Virus record (IMG/VR): IMGVR_UViG_3300032770_000088
Span: 1 to 26,057 of that record
Source of the DNA: a virus
Strand: one strand, 5' to 3'
DNA: 26,057 nt
The position numbers and the translations under genes are program-made. A model generated the notes under the pieces. It was not told the origin of the DNA and did not search any database. It was given only the letters and a program-made list of their open reading frames with translations. Below are positions 15,039 through 22,559 of the stretch, piece by piece (within the stretch, counting starts at the first letter, position 1; every line of letters begins with the position of its first letter).

Positions 15039-15832
15039 ACCGCTGGGATGATGTCGGCCTCAAGCAGCTCCAGGACCCGGCGGGGCACCGTGAAACTGAA
15101 CCCCGTCTCGGTGGTGAACTCCTCCTCACCCTGCAAGAGCGCGGGCGGCTGGCCGCCGCGCTGCGTCTCCCACAGGTGGCGGAGCTGTTCCTTCGCCGCG
15201 TGGATGAACCGCTCCGGGATGACCTGCCGGCCCACCGTGTAGGTCACATCCCACGGAGACCACCAGAAGTCGAACGGCGGCACCTGGTAGATGATCCCCG
15301 CCTCAGCGTCGAAATGCAGGACCGTGCTGTCCCACGCCGGGCCGCCCGGCCAGATCGACGTGACCGAGGAGACCGACATGATCGGGTGGCCGGGCACCAC
15401 GATCCGCAGCCGCCCCTCATCGACCCGGTCGGTGAGCTGGCGGGGCACACAGATCCCGACCTTGGATTCGACCAGCTCGGTGGCGGCCATCATGAACTTG
15501 CCCAGCTCCTCATCGGACGCGTCAGTTGTCTTCTTGAGGTGTTCGCGGGCCTCCGCGATCGAGACGATCGAGATGTAGTTGCGGACGTTGATGTAGTCAG
15601 GCAGCGGCGCGGTCGACGGGCCAGTGGTGGCCCATGAGATCTGGTACAGGCCGACCATCGGCAGGACGTAGTCGTAGTAGTACGTGCCGGACCCCGGCGG
15701 GGAGTTCACCGGGTTGGACACGGTCACGATGGTCTGGTCCGGTTTGGTGATCGTCAGCGTGACCGTGCTGGCCGGGACGGAGTTGTCGCCCACGGTGATC
15801 GACGCCCGGTAGGTCTGTCCGGCGCACAGCAT
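15035..15832 (-). CDS. Head-tail connector, gp6-like, with N-terminal beta domain
   Basis: 265 aa from ATG at 15832; the longer frame overlaps the repeat protein and is rejected. Residues 1-~80 form a beta-sandwich (YRASITVGDNSVPASTVTL, TKPDQTIVTVSNPVN, YYYDYVLPMVGLYQI). From about residue 85, SIAEAREHLKKTTDASDEEL and KFMMAATELVESKVG match the first helices of gp6-like DNA-packaging/connector proteins. A beta hairpin region and a C-terminal helix (FIHAAKEQLRHLWETQRGG) follow. It would form a ring below the portal. The extra N-terminal beta domain is not part of the basic gp6 fold and may be a decoration. TGATG links it to the upstream gene. Confidence 0.8.
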   Translation of the reverse strand: MLCAGQTYRASITVGDNSVPASTVTLTITKPDQTIVTVSNPVNSPPGSGTYYYDYVLPMVGLYQISWATTGPSTAPLPDYINVRNYISIVSIAEAREHLKKTTDASDEELGKFMMAATELVESKVGICVPRQLTDRVDEGRLRIVVPGHPIMSVSSVTSIWPGGPAWDSTVLHFDAEAGIIYQVPPFDFWWSPWDVTYTVGRQVIPERFIHAAKEQLRHLWETQRGGQPPALLQGEEEFTTETGFSFTVPRRVLELLEADIIPAV

Positions 15833-17793
15833 CAGGGCTTCCCTCCTGTCGTCGCGGTGCCGGTCACGGCCCCGCTGGCCACTGACCCCGCCGGGCTGGC
15901 CTGCCCGGATGGTGTGCTGGTGCCGGTCACCGCACCGGACGCGGTGCCGGTCACGGCCCACGCCCCGGCGGTGGTCGCGGTGTACAGCACCAGCCCGGAG
16001 GTGACCGACGTGGCGTAGGTGATCGCGGAGGTGACGGTCACCAGGCCCGCCGCCGCGCTGGCCGTGGCGGCGGTCCCGGCCAGGGCCGCCTGCAGCGCCA
16101 GCGTGCCCGCCGCCGCACTAGCCGAGATAGCGGCGGCGGCCAGGGCCGCCTGGAGCGCCAGCAGCGCGGTGGTGGTGGCCGCTGACGCTGCCGCGCCGCC
16201 GAGCCCGTAGACCGGGGCGAGTGTCCCGGCCGCGCTGCTGGCCCGGCTGGCCGAGCCGGTGATGACCAGCGGCGTCCAGGTTCCAGCCGCCGTACTGGCC
16301 GAGCTGGCGGCGGCTGTGATCACGATGGCCAGCCACGCGCCCGCCGCCGTACTGGTGGAGGCGGCGGTGGCGGTCAGCGCGGCTGGGGCGTACGCCAGCG
16401 CCGCTGTGGTGGAGCTGGCCGAGCTGGCGGTGCCGGTGATGGCGGTCAGCCCGGCTATGTTCAGCGCCGCCGTGGTGGAGCTGGCCGAGCTGGCGGTGCC
16501 CGCCAGGGCGGCGGGCGCGAACACCAGCGATCCCGCCGCGCTGGACACCTGCGCCGCAGTGCCGGTGACGCCGTAGATGGGGGCGAGCGCCCCGGCCGCC
16601 GAGCTGGCCGAGGTGGCCGTCCCGCCAGTCACCCCGGCCAGGATCAGGTTCCCCGCCGCCGAGCTGGCCGAGGTGGCGGTGCCGGTGACCGGGGTCCCGG
16701 AGGTGATGGTCAGGTTCCCCGCCGCCGAGCTGGCGGTGACGGCGGTCCCGCCGCCGGTCATCACCTGCGCCAGTGACCCGGCGGCGGCGCTGGCCGAGGT
16801 GGCAGCACCGCCAGTCACCCCGGCCAGCACCGTGCCGCCCGCCGCAGACGACACAGCCGCCGCCGACCCGGCCAGGACCAGCGGCGTCCACGTCCCGGCC
16901 GCCGAGCTGGCCCGCGACGCCGTCCCGGCCAGCGCCGCGATCATCGCCAGGCCCGCCGCCGTGGTCGCGGTGGCCTGCGCGGCGGTGCCGGTGATGCCGT
17001 AGATGGGGGCCAGCGCGCCCGCCGTCGCGGTGACGGTGGTAGCTGTGCCCGCCAGCGGGAACAGTGCCGTCAGGCCGCCCGCTGTGGTGGATGTGCCCGC
17101 TGCCGTCCCGGCCAGCGGCCAGGTCGTGCCACCGGTCGGGACCAGCGCGGTGAAGACCTGCGCGAGCGACGATCCGGCGCGGGATGTGACCGTCGCCCCG
17201 CCGCTGTCCACCACGGTCGCGGACCCTGACGCGCCGTACTGCACGACGCTGACCGCGATCACCGCACCGGCCGGCGGCACGAACCAGTCGGTGGTCACCG
17301 GGCTGGTCGTGCCGGTCACCGGGGCCGGGCCAGAGGAGTCCACCACCGGGGAGACCCCGCCAGAGGCCAGCACCTCGTACACGGCGCAGTAGGCGCTGTC
17401 CCCGCTGAACGCGGTCGCGCCCACCGTGACCGGCGTGCCAGCGGTCACCGGGCTGGAGTAGTAGCCGGTGGCCATCCGGCCGCCACCAGAGGCGGCCACG
17501 TTGTCATCAAGCGTGTTGCCTGTGAGCTGGGTGAACGCGTTCTGGCTGAAATAGTCGTCGTCGGCGTACACCGGCAGGGAGTTCGACCCGGCCGGGGTCA
17601 GGGACAGGCTGCCGGTGGAGTTCCCCGCGTTGGAGTTCCCGCCGGCTTCGGTGGCCCCGGTGAGCACCCGCACGCGGGCCAGGAAGTTCGTCGTGCCGGT
17701 GCCGGGCGTGATGGTGATCTGCCGCGCCCCGGCAGGCAGGACATGCGGGAGCGGAGCCCGGTAGACGTTCGCTGCGCTGCCACGCAGTGGCAT
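15832..17793 (-). CDS. Mucin-like repeat protein, candidate capsid appendage
   Basis: 653 aa. Residues 1-~220 are beta-rich and non-repetitive (RQITITPGTGTTNFLARVRV, YYSSPVTAGTPVTVGAT, WFVPPAGAVIAVSVVQYG). Residues ~226-588 are about 18 imperfect copies of a 19-22-residue unit with consensus LAGTA-SASSAAG-L-hydrophobic. The last ~50 residues repeat ASGAVTGT twice. Composition is overwhelmingly Ala, Ser, Thr and Gly, with almost no charge, so it resembles a heavily O-glycosylatable stalk or a beta-solenoid fibre. It lies between the capsid gene and the connector and near glycosyltransferase genes. I do not recognise the family. Start ATG 17793 has GGGGGTGA upstream. A head fibre or virion surface role is inferred. 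Confidence 0.8.
   Translation of the reverse strand: MPLRGSAANVYRAPLPHVLPAGARQITITPGTGTTNFLARVRVLTGATEAGGNSNAGNSTGSLSLTPAGSNSLPVYADDDYFSQNAFTQLTGNTLDDNVAASGGGRMATGYYSSPVTAGTPVTVGATAFSGDSAYCAVYEVLASGGVSPVVDSSGPAPVTGTTSPVTTDWFVPPAGAVIAVSVVQYGASGSATVVDSGGATVTSRAGSSLAQVFTALVPTGGTTWPLAGTAAGTSTTAGGLTALFPLAGTATTVTATAGALAPIYGITGTAAQATATTAAGLAMIAALAGTASRASSAAGTWTPLVLAGSAAAVSSAAGGTVLAGVTGGAATSASAAAGSLAQVMTGGGTAVTASSAAGNLTITSGTPVTGTATSASSAAGNLILAGVTGGTATSASSAAGALAPIYGVTGTAAQVSSAAGSLVFAPAALAGTASSASSTTAALNIAGLTAITGTASSASSTTAALAYAPAALTATAASTSTAAGAWLAIVITAAASSASTAAGTWTPLVITGSASRASSAAGTLAPVYGLGGAAASAATTTALLALQAALAAAAISASAAAGTLALQAALAGTAATASAAAGLVTVTSAITYATSVTSGLVLYTATTAGAWAVTGTASGAVTGTSTPSGQASPAGSVASGAVTGTATTGGKP
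16030..17118 (-). repeat. ~18 imperfect tandem repeats of 57-66 bases
   Basis: Coding repeats of the 653-residue protein, each encoding a hydrophobic 4-6 residue segment and a GTAxSASSAAG segment. Period varies from 18 to 22 codons, always in frame. Plus-strand GCCGCCGAGCTGGCCGAGGT-like cores recur (for example near 16600, 16660 and 16780). The variation in length and sequence shows divergence and recombination rather than a recent amplification. Confidence 0.9.
16462..16500 (-). repeat. 39-base core shared with a neighbouring gene
   Basis: This segment matches 18962-19000 in the next structural gene but one with a single mismatch, in the same reading phase (TGTASSASSTTAAL). A 29-base part is also repeated at 16406-16434. 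It links the repeat protein and the 428-residue protein by shared sequence. Confidence 0.85.
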
Positions 17794-17807
17794 GGCTCAC
17801 CCCCGGC

Positions 17808-18317
17808 TCAGATCCCCGGTTCGGTCCACAAGATCCACGGGATGACGTTGACGCCCGCCGGGGCTTTGCACCTGAGCCGCACGAACTTGGACACCGGCAC
17901 CTTGGGCTGCCATCGCACCTCGGGGAAGAACACCCCGTACCCGGCCTGCGGGTGCACATGCTGGGAGTCGAATATGCGGGGCGTGCCGGTGATCGTGTTC
18001 TCCGTGCCAAAGTTGTAGCCGGTCGCGGCTGTGCCACCCACGCACAGTGACGCGGTGGCCAGGTCGTTGCCCCACTGGTCGGGGGTCAGCGACGTGCCAG
18101 CGGAGGCGGCCACGTCGGTCTGCATCAGGTGGCAGATCACCGGCACCGCCGCCGAGGATGCCCCGTCGAACGACACACCCCAGCCGATGATGCGGATATC
18201 GGTGGTGCCAGGCACCCCCACCTGGAGGACCGTTTTGGTGGTCGCAGCGACCAGCGCCACCACTACCGGCTCAAACGGCGCGGACGTGGCCCGGGGGGTA
18301 GCGATGTATTCGCTCAC
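17808..18317 (-). CDS. Beta-rich structural candidate of the capsid accessory block
   Basis: 169 aa from GTG at 18317 with GGAG about seven bases upstream and a two-base gap to the previous stop. It is beta-rich (EPVVVALVAATTKTVLQVG, TDIRIIGWGVSFDGAS, YGVFFPEVRWQPKVP, FVRLRCKAPAGVNVIPWIL), without helix, signal or membrane segments, and resembles a jelly-roll virion protein. The family is not recognised. It is tightly packed between the CBM-containing protein and the repeat protein, so a head appendage or decoration role is likely. Confidence 0.75.
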   Translation of the reverse strand: MSEYIATPRATSAPFEPVVVALVAATTKTVLQVGVPGTTDIRIIGWGVSFDGASSAAVPVICHLMQTDVAASAGTSLTPDQWGNDLATASLCVGGTAATGYNFGTENTITGTPRIFDSQHVHPQAGYGVFFPEVRWQPKVPVSKFVRLRCKAPAGVNVIPWILWTEPGI

Positions 18318-18319
18318 CG

Positions 18320-19606
18320 TCAGCTCCTGTAGTTGGCGTGGGTGATGGCCTGCCGGCGGCCCGGGTAGTTCGACAGGTGCCGGCCACGGAGCTGGGCCAC
18401 TGGCAGGACCAGCGGGACCAGGGAACCGGCGGCGCTGCTGGCCTGCCCGGCGTACAGCGAACCGGTGGTGATGATCACGTCATCGAACCAGGCGGCCTGC
18501 GCGCCGGCGGTCGCTGTGAACGCCGGGTAGATCCGGGCGACTGTCGCGGTACCCGGGCTGCTCCCGGCGAATGTGACGAACGTCCACCCGTTCTGGGTCA
18601 GGCCCTGCGCCGCGCCGGTCAGCGTGGACACGTAGGTGGTGCCGTTGTACCAGTCCAGCGCCGGGGTGGATGACAGGCCGGCCGTGCCGGTGTACATCCA
18701 GTACCCGATGTTGTAGGCGGTGCTGGGCGTGACGGTGGCGTAGCCGCCCGAGTTCGGGTACGACGACGCCGCGCCGGACGCCGTCGCGGTGATCTTCATC
18801 GCGTGGGTGCCGCTGTGCGCCTGCGTGGAGTCGTAGGTGACGGTGGAGTTCGCGCCGGTTCCCCAGCACGACCCGTCGGTTTCCATGGACGAGGCGTTGG
18901 CGCTCAGCAGGTTGGTGCCCTGCGCTCCGCCCGAGGTGCCCGCTAGGCCCCACGTCGCGGCCAGCGCCGCCGTGGTGGAACTGGCCGAGCTGGCGGTGCC
19001 GGTCAGCGTGAACGGCCCCGTCCAGGCGGTCAGCGTCTCGGTGAACGCGAGCGAGCACGTCGCGCTGTTGACCCAGAACCGGGCGTAGTGGGTGGTCGTG
19101 GTGGTCAGCGTCCCCGACCCGCCCTGCGCCGACGCGGACCCGATCCACAGGCTGATCCGCAGCCGGTCCCCGTCGGTCAGCGCCGTGTCAGTCATGTTCG
19201 CCGCGCTGATCGTCACGGTGTCAGACGCTGAGGTGGTGGTCATCTCCCCCGCGCCCTCGTTGACCGAGCTGGCGACGATCGTGGCCAGCACCGTCCCATC
19301 GCCCCCGCACCGCTCGATCTGCACGACCGGCGCGGCGTTCGTGGAGGTAGACACCTCCTGGTCGAACAGTGTGCACGTGCAGGTGCCGGTGATCGTCGTC
19401 GCCGCGAGCCGCTGGGAGTACCAGGACACCACCGTCCCGTCGGTGGTGCCGGTCCCGTCGGTCACCTGGTACGGCGGCGCGGACCCGGCCTGCTTGACCA
19501 CCGTCCGCGCTGACGCGGCAGCAGCGGTGGACGCCAGCCAATTGGTGCCGGTGCCCACCACCACCGCCGCGTCAGCGGTGGTACTCGTCAGGTACAGGGT
19601 GGTCAC
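18320..19606 (-). CDS. Structural protein with carbohydrate-binding-like domain and repeat linker
   Basis: 428 aa. Residues 1-~195 are a beta-sandwich (TTLYLTSTTADAAVV, VVSWYSQRLAATTITGT, GDRLRISLWIGSAS). Near residues 200-220 lies one copy of the TGTASSASSTTAALA unit found in the 653-residue protein. Residues ~225-385 resemble a CBM_4_9 jelly roll (NLLSANASSMETDG, YDSTQAHSGTHAMKI, closing with AWFDDVIITTG). Another short AGQASSAAGSL unit and a basic C-terminus (GRHLSNYPGRRQ) follow. GTG at 19606 overlaps the glycosyltransferase stop by four bases. It is probably a virion surface protein that binds sugars or a glycosylated partner; this is inferred from the domains. Confidence 0.75.
   Translation of the reverse strand: MTTLYLTSTTADAAVVVGTGTNWLASTAAAASARTVVKQAGSAPPYQVTDGTGTTDGTVVSWYSQRLAATTITGTCTCTLFDQEVSTSTNAAPVVQIERCGGDGTVLATIVASSVNEGAGEMTTTSASDTVTISAANMTDTALTDGDRLRISLWIGSASAQGGSGTLTTTTTHYARFWVNSATCSLAFTETLTAWTGPFTLTGTASSASSTTAALAATWGLAGTSGGAQGTNLLSANASSMETDGSCWGTGANSTVTYDSTQAHSGTHAMKITATASGAASSYPNSGGYATVTPSTAYNIGYWMYTGTAGLSSTPALDWYNGTTYVSTLTGAAQGLTQNGWTFVTFAGSSPGTATVARIYPAFTATAGAQAAWFDDVIITTGSLYAGQASSAAGSLVPLVLPVAQLRGRHLSNYPGRRQAITHANYRS
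18962..19000 (-). repeat. Copy of the repeat-protein core in the CBM-containing gene
   Basis: Matches 16462-16500 over 39 bases with one mismatch (A for G at 18980). It encodes the linker between the two beta domains. Confidence 0.85.
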
Positions 19607-20265
19607 GGCAGCCGCACCTCACCCATGATCACCGGCTTGACATGCCCCACCTGAACCCCGGTGTGCACGTACAAGCCGAACCCGGCGGCGGCGGCGCGGA
19701 TGCAGAACGACAGATCCTCCCCGATGTGCCGGGAGCCGTGCATCGACTCGCGGAACCACACCTCGGCCCCGCCCGCGTCCGCCTGGATCTTCTCCAGCAC
19801 GCCCCGGTGGATCAGCAGGCAGCCCGCCCCGGCCGCGTGGACTTTCAGCAGCGTGCCGTCCGGCCAGTCCTTGAACGGGCTGAACGTCAGCTCCCCGTCG
19901 CCGTCGGCGGCGTGCGCGTGGTAGGCGGCGGGCACCTGCTGTTCCCGCGCCGCCACCCAGTACAGGCCGGACATGACCGGCCGTTCCGCCGCGTCGGCCG
20001 CAGCGGCCAGCGCGGGCAGCGTGCCGGGCGCGAACACGATGTCGGTGTCCACGCACCACAGCCACTCCATCGACCCGGCCAGGAACTGGCGGCACAGGAT
20101 GTTGCGGGCCATCGCGATCAGCGGCCCCGCCGAGCAGTCCGACACGCCGCCTATTAGCGGGCACGCGTCCGGGCCGGTCACCGCAGCCAGCACCGACCGC
20201 ATGAACTCCGCCCGGACGGTGCCGCCGTGGATGTAGCCCAGCAGCACCGAATGATCCGCGATCAC
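19603..20265 (-). CDS. GT-A glycosyltransferase (GT2-like)
   Basis: 220 aa from GTG at 20265, which overlaps the upstream stop by four bases; the longer open frame lies inside the preceding genes. SVLLGYIHGGTVRAEFM at the N-terminus, MARNILCRQFLAG, a WCVDTDIVFAPG DXD motif (residues 73-75), GAGCLLIHRGVL and a GEDLSFCIRAAAAGF block (182-184, catalytic acid) with VHTGVQVGHVKP at the end form the usual order of GT-A nucleotide-sugar transferases found in phages. The size is short but complete. It sits between a small beta protein and the CBM-containing structural gene and is coupled to both, suggesting it modifies a co-made virion protein. The donor sugar is unknown. Confidence 0.85.
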   Translation of the reverse strand: MIADHSVLLGYIHGGTVRAEFMRSVLAAVTGPDACPLIGGVSDCSAGPLIAMARNILCRQFLAGSMEWLWCVDTDIVFAPGTLPALAAAADAAERPVMSGLYWVAAREQQVPAAYHAHAADGDGELTFSPFKDWPDGTLLKVHAAGAGCLLIHRGVLEKIQADAGGAEVWFRESMHGSRHIGEDLSFCIRAAAAGFGLYVHTGVQVGHVKPVIMGEVRLP

Positions 20266-20540
20266 GCGGTCCCGGAACCCCACAGCAGCAGGTACCCGGC
20301 GTCGCTGGCCAGCCCCGTCGGCATGGTCACCACCGTCCCGGCCCAGCTCGCGGCGATCTCCACGAACGACGTGACCCCGATGATCACCGCCCGGTTGATG
20401 AACTGCAGGGCGTTGATCCCTGACGGCCCCACATCGAGCGTGTCCCCGGTGGTCACGTCCCGCAGCGCGATCAGCACCACCTTGTCCGCCTGCCCGGCCT
20501 GGTAGACGATCGTCGCCTGCGCCCCGTTCAGTACCGCCAT
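20262..20540 (-). CDS. Small beta-rich hypothetical protein
   Basis: 92 aa. ATG at 20540 is five bases after GGAGG; the GTG at 20543 is too close to that site. It is hydrophobic and beta-rich (TIVYQAGQADKVVLIALRD, LQFINRAVIIGVTSFVEIA, YLLLWGSG). The fold looks like a compact barrel, not a membrane protein. Its ATG overlaps the previous TGA by one base and its stop overlaps the glycosyltransferase start. The function is not recognised; a decoration protein or a small fibre subunit is plausible. Confidence 0.7.
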   Translation of the reverse strand: MAVLNGAQATIVYQAGQADKVVLIALRDVTTGDTLDVGPSGINALQFINRAVIIGVTSFVEIAASWAGTVVTMPTGLASDAGYLLLWGSGTA

Positions 20541-20971
20541 CACTGCCTCCGTAGTGTCGTTCCGGTTCTCGGTTCGGCCGCGTGATCGAGCAGCAGCAGG
20601 TCAAGCGGCTTGAGGTACGCGGTCCCGGCGACGCCCCGGGCCGCGCAGTCAGAGCACCATGAGGTGCCCGCCGCGACCATCTGGGCGTGGACCGGGCATA
20701 GCCAGCAGTCCCGCTGGTGCTGGTTCAGGCACCAGCGCCGCCAGTACGACGCGGGGGTAGCGCCGCATTCGATCGCGCCGGGGCCGATGCCTTTGGCCTG
20801 GCATGGGTGCATGCGCGGCACATGCAGGTCATGTATCGCGGGCTCGATCGTGTGCACCACCGGGGTGTGATCGAGCAGCACCGCGCCCCGGCTGCCCGCG
20901 ATGGGCCGGGCCGGCGGGACGGGTACCGGGGTGACCCCGGCGGGGAGCTGGGGCATGTCGCGGCGGGTCAC
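20540..20971 (-). CDS. Cys-rich protein, possible zinc-binding
   Basis: 143 aa if GTG at 20971 is the start (an ATG at 20956 is the alternative). Seven Cys and several His lie in HPCQAKGIG, IECGATPASYW, RRWCLNQHQRDCWLCPVH and SWCSDCAARG, forming CxxC-like pairs that suggest one or two zinc ribbons. The N-terminus is Pro-rich. The C-terminus is hydrophobic then charged (LKPLDLLLLDHAAEPRTG). No family recognised. It is co-expressed with a fibre-like gene and the glycosyltransferase; it could be an assembly factor rather than a virion component. Confidence 0.65.
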   Translation of the reverse strand: MTRRDMPQLPAGVTPVPVPPARPIAGSRGAVLLDHTPVVHTIEPAIHDLHVPRMHPCQAKGIGPGAIECGATPASYWRRWCLNQHQRDCWLCPVHAQMVAAGTSWCSDCAARGVAGTAYLKPLDLLLLDHAAEPRTGTTLRRQ

Positions 20972-20972
20972 G

Positions 20973-21422
20973 TCACACCTGGCAGGTGAACGCGGCAGCC
21001 GCCCCCTGGAGGCTGTCACCGGAGACCGGGGTCCGGGCGGTGCCCAGCAGGTAGGCGACCAGCAGGTTCGCGGTCGTGCCCGACGACGCGTCGGTCATCA
21101 TCCCCCAGTAGATCGTGGTCCCCGGGCTGCTGGATGTCGGCCCGAAAGTGATCGTGTTGGAGTTGGAGATCACCGACGGGGACGCCGAGCTGGGCGTGCC
21201 GATCGTGAACGCCTGCCGGGCGTAACCGTTCGCCGGACCACCCATGTACTCAGTGACCTGGGCCATTGTGGTCCAGGTATTGTCCAGCGACCCAGACGCT
21301 GCATTGGTCAGCAACGCCAGATACGGTGAGGTGCCTGATACCGGGACCGTGGCCCCTAGAGCTGCTTGCAGGGCTCGCTTCTCGCCGCCAGTGACGATCT
21401 GCCCCGCCGAGATGGTACTCAT
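20973..21422 (-). CDS. Gp80-like fibre/appendage protein
   Basis: 149 aa. The opening helix (GEKRALQAALGATVP), SPYLALLTNAASG, EYMGGPANGYARQAFTIG, SNSNTITFGPTSSSPG and IYWGMMTDASSGTTANLLVAYLLGTARTPVSGDSL match the small phage fibre family often labelled Gp80-like, which has the YLALxT, GYARQ, ITFGP and VxxGD blocks. Such proteins are virion surface subunits. The ATG overlaps the preceding stop by four bases (ATGA). Whether it is attached to the head or tail is not shown; its position in the capsid-proximal block suggests the head. Confidence 0.75.
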   Translation of the reverse strand: MSTISAGQIVTGGEKRALQAALGATVPVSGTSPYLALLTNAASGSLDNTWTTMAQVTEYMGGPANGYARQAFTIGTPSSASPSVISNSNTITFGPTSSSPGTTIYWGMMTDASSGTTANLLVAYLLGTARTPVSGDSLQGAAAAFTCQV

Positions 21423-21685
21423 GCGATCACGAACAGCAGCTCGCCGGATGCTGACCAGTCCCAGTCCGGGTCAGCCGTGGACAGCCGCACAGTTACCTTG
21501 ACAGCGCCATCACTGTCGGCCTCCTGCACGATGCTGTTGACCACCATCGGCAGGTCCGCGTTAGCCGCGTCGGTGAACGCGAAGCTCAGCAGACCTGCCG
21601 AGGTGAAACCGCTCGGTATGTAGGTGCTGACCGCCAAGGGGCCTTGCCAGCTCAGGGGACCGATCGTTGCCTTCAGAGTCACCAT
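21419..21685 (-). CDS. Small beta-rich hypothetical protein
   Basis: 88 aa, starting MVTLKATIGPLSW. Beta strands dominate (LAVSTYIPSGFTSAGLLSF, GAVKVTVRLSTADPDWDW, GELLFVIA). There are no membrane or Cys motifs. It lies one base after the previous stop and overlaps the Gp80-like gene by four bases. It is too small and plain to assign; a fibre partner or cement protein is one possibility. Confidence 0.65.
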   Translation of the reverse strand: MVTLKATIGPLSWQGPLAVSTYIPSGFTSAGLLSFAFTDAANADLPMVVNSIVQEADSDGAVKVTVRLSTADPDWDWSASGELLFVIA

Positions 21686-21686
21686 G

Positions 21687-22001
21687 TCAGTCCACCTCCC
21701 GGAACAGCTCCGCGAACGTATCCGGGGCGATCGTCGTGGCGCGGTCGTGGCCCAGCCCGTCCACCCACTCCACGATCACGTGCCCGGACTCCTCGGCCAC
21801 CCCGGCATGGGTCACGACTGTGCCGTGTTTCATGTCCAGGTCGGCCATCGTCAGCTCACCGGGCATCGCTGGATGCTGCGGTGCGCCCTCCGCGCCGTGC
21901 CGCGTCGCGGACCGCTCCTCAAGCGGCGGGTGCTCCGGGTCGGCGTGGTGCTCACCGAACCCGGCCTCCGCCGGGTGCTCGTACACGTACCTGGTGCCCA
22001 T
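21687..22001 (-). CDS. Small hypothetical protein, possible SH3-like domain
   Basis: 104 aa; AGGAGG five bases before ATG at 22001. The N-terminal half is His/Glu/Pro-rich and probably disordered (HPAEAGFGEHHADPEHPP). The C-terminal half (MKHGTVVTHAGVAEESGHVIVEWVDG) looks like a small SH3/KOW-type barrel. It begins a subcluster after the 162-base gap. The function is unknown. Confidence 0.65.
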   Translation of the reverse strand: MGTRYVYEHPAEAGFGEHHADPEHPPLEERSATRHGAEGAPQHPAMPGELTMADLDMKHGTVVTHAGVAEESGHVIVEWVDGLGHDRATTIAPDTFAELFREVD

Positions 22002-22163
22002 CCCCGCCTCCTGGAGGGTCGCGGCCCGAAACTGTCCCCCCGCGCGGCCCTGGACGCGCCAGGGCCATGATCACGGTGGGGTGTGGGTGATGACATGCGG
22101 GCACCCGCCGGGGGCCGCTAGCGCGGTCCTGGCGTCGCGCCCGTGTGGACTGCCGGTGGCCGG
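22002..22163 (-). other. 162-base gap with stem-loops, no gene seen
   Basis: No open frame with a credible start is seen. Besides the 8-bp stem at 22046-22066, it holds the GC-rich segment around 22105-22125 that could fold weakly. It separates the methyltransferase/disordered-protein genes from the fibre subcluster and may mark a processing or partial termination point. Confidence 0.5.
22046..22066 (-). terminator. Perfect 8-bp stem-loop
   Basis: Plus-strand GGCCCTGG (22046-22053), 5-base loop, CCAGGGCC (22059-22066). It lies in the 162-base gap before the 104-residue gene. No U-tract, so a classical terminator is not shown. Confidence 0.5.
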
Positions 22164-22559
22164 TCAGCGCTTCCCGGGACGGCCCGGGTGCGAGGGACCC
22201 GGCTTACCGGGCGGGGGCCGCTCAGCCGACTCAGCGCGCCCCGGCGGGCGCGGCGGCTTGCGCTCCGGTGTGCTTTCCTTCGCGGGCGGCTCCTGCCGCG
22301 ACCGCTCCTCCCGCCGCGCCTCCTCGTCGCGCTGCTGCGCTTCGCGCCGCTCCGCCTCAGCCTTGAACCGGGCGTTCTCCGCAGCGGTCGTCCCATGATC
22401 AGACCCCGGCTGGGACTGCTCAGCCGTCGCCTCCCCATACTCGGGGAAACTCATCCCCTCCCCGCCGTCAGCCATCGACTGGTCCACGCCCGGCTGCGCC
22501 GAGTACGCCGGGTTCGGCCCGTAAGCCAGCGGGTTGCCGTCATCCTTGTCACGCGCCAC
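22164..22559 (-). CDS. Disordered, highly charged hypothetical protein
   Basis: About 131 aa if GTG at 22559 is used, which has a strong GGAGGAG site 6-7 bases upstream; an ATG at 22595 has almost none. It overlaps the methyltransferase end by 11 bases. The N-terminus is polar (DKDDGNPLAYGPNPAYSAQ); the middle is a charged helix (AENARFKAEAERREAQQRDE); the C-terminus is Pro/Arg/Lys-rich and disordered. It resembles scaffolding- or assembly-type low-complexity proteins but lies after the capsid gene, unlike a usual scaffold. Function unknown. Confidence 0.65.
   Translation of the reverse strand: MARDKDDGNPLAYGPNPAYSAQPGVDQSMADGGEGMSFPEYGEATAEQSQPGSDHGTTAAENARFKAEAERREAQQRDEEARREERSRQEPPAKESTPERKPPRPPGRAESAERPPPGKPGPSHPGRPGKR

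Noticed and set aside
16030-17118. CRISPR-like repeated array
   Set aside because: The repeats are in frame, diverged, of variable length and without unique spacers; they encode a protein.
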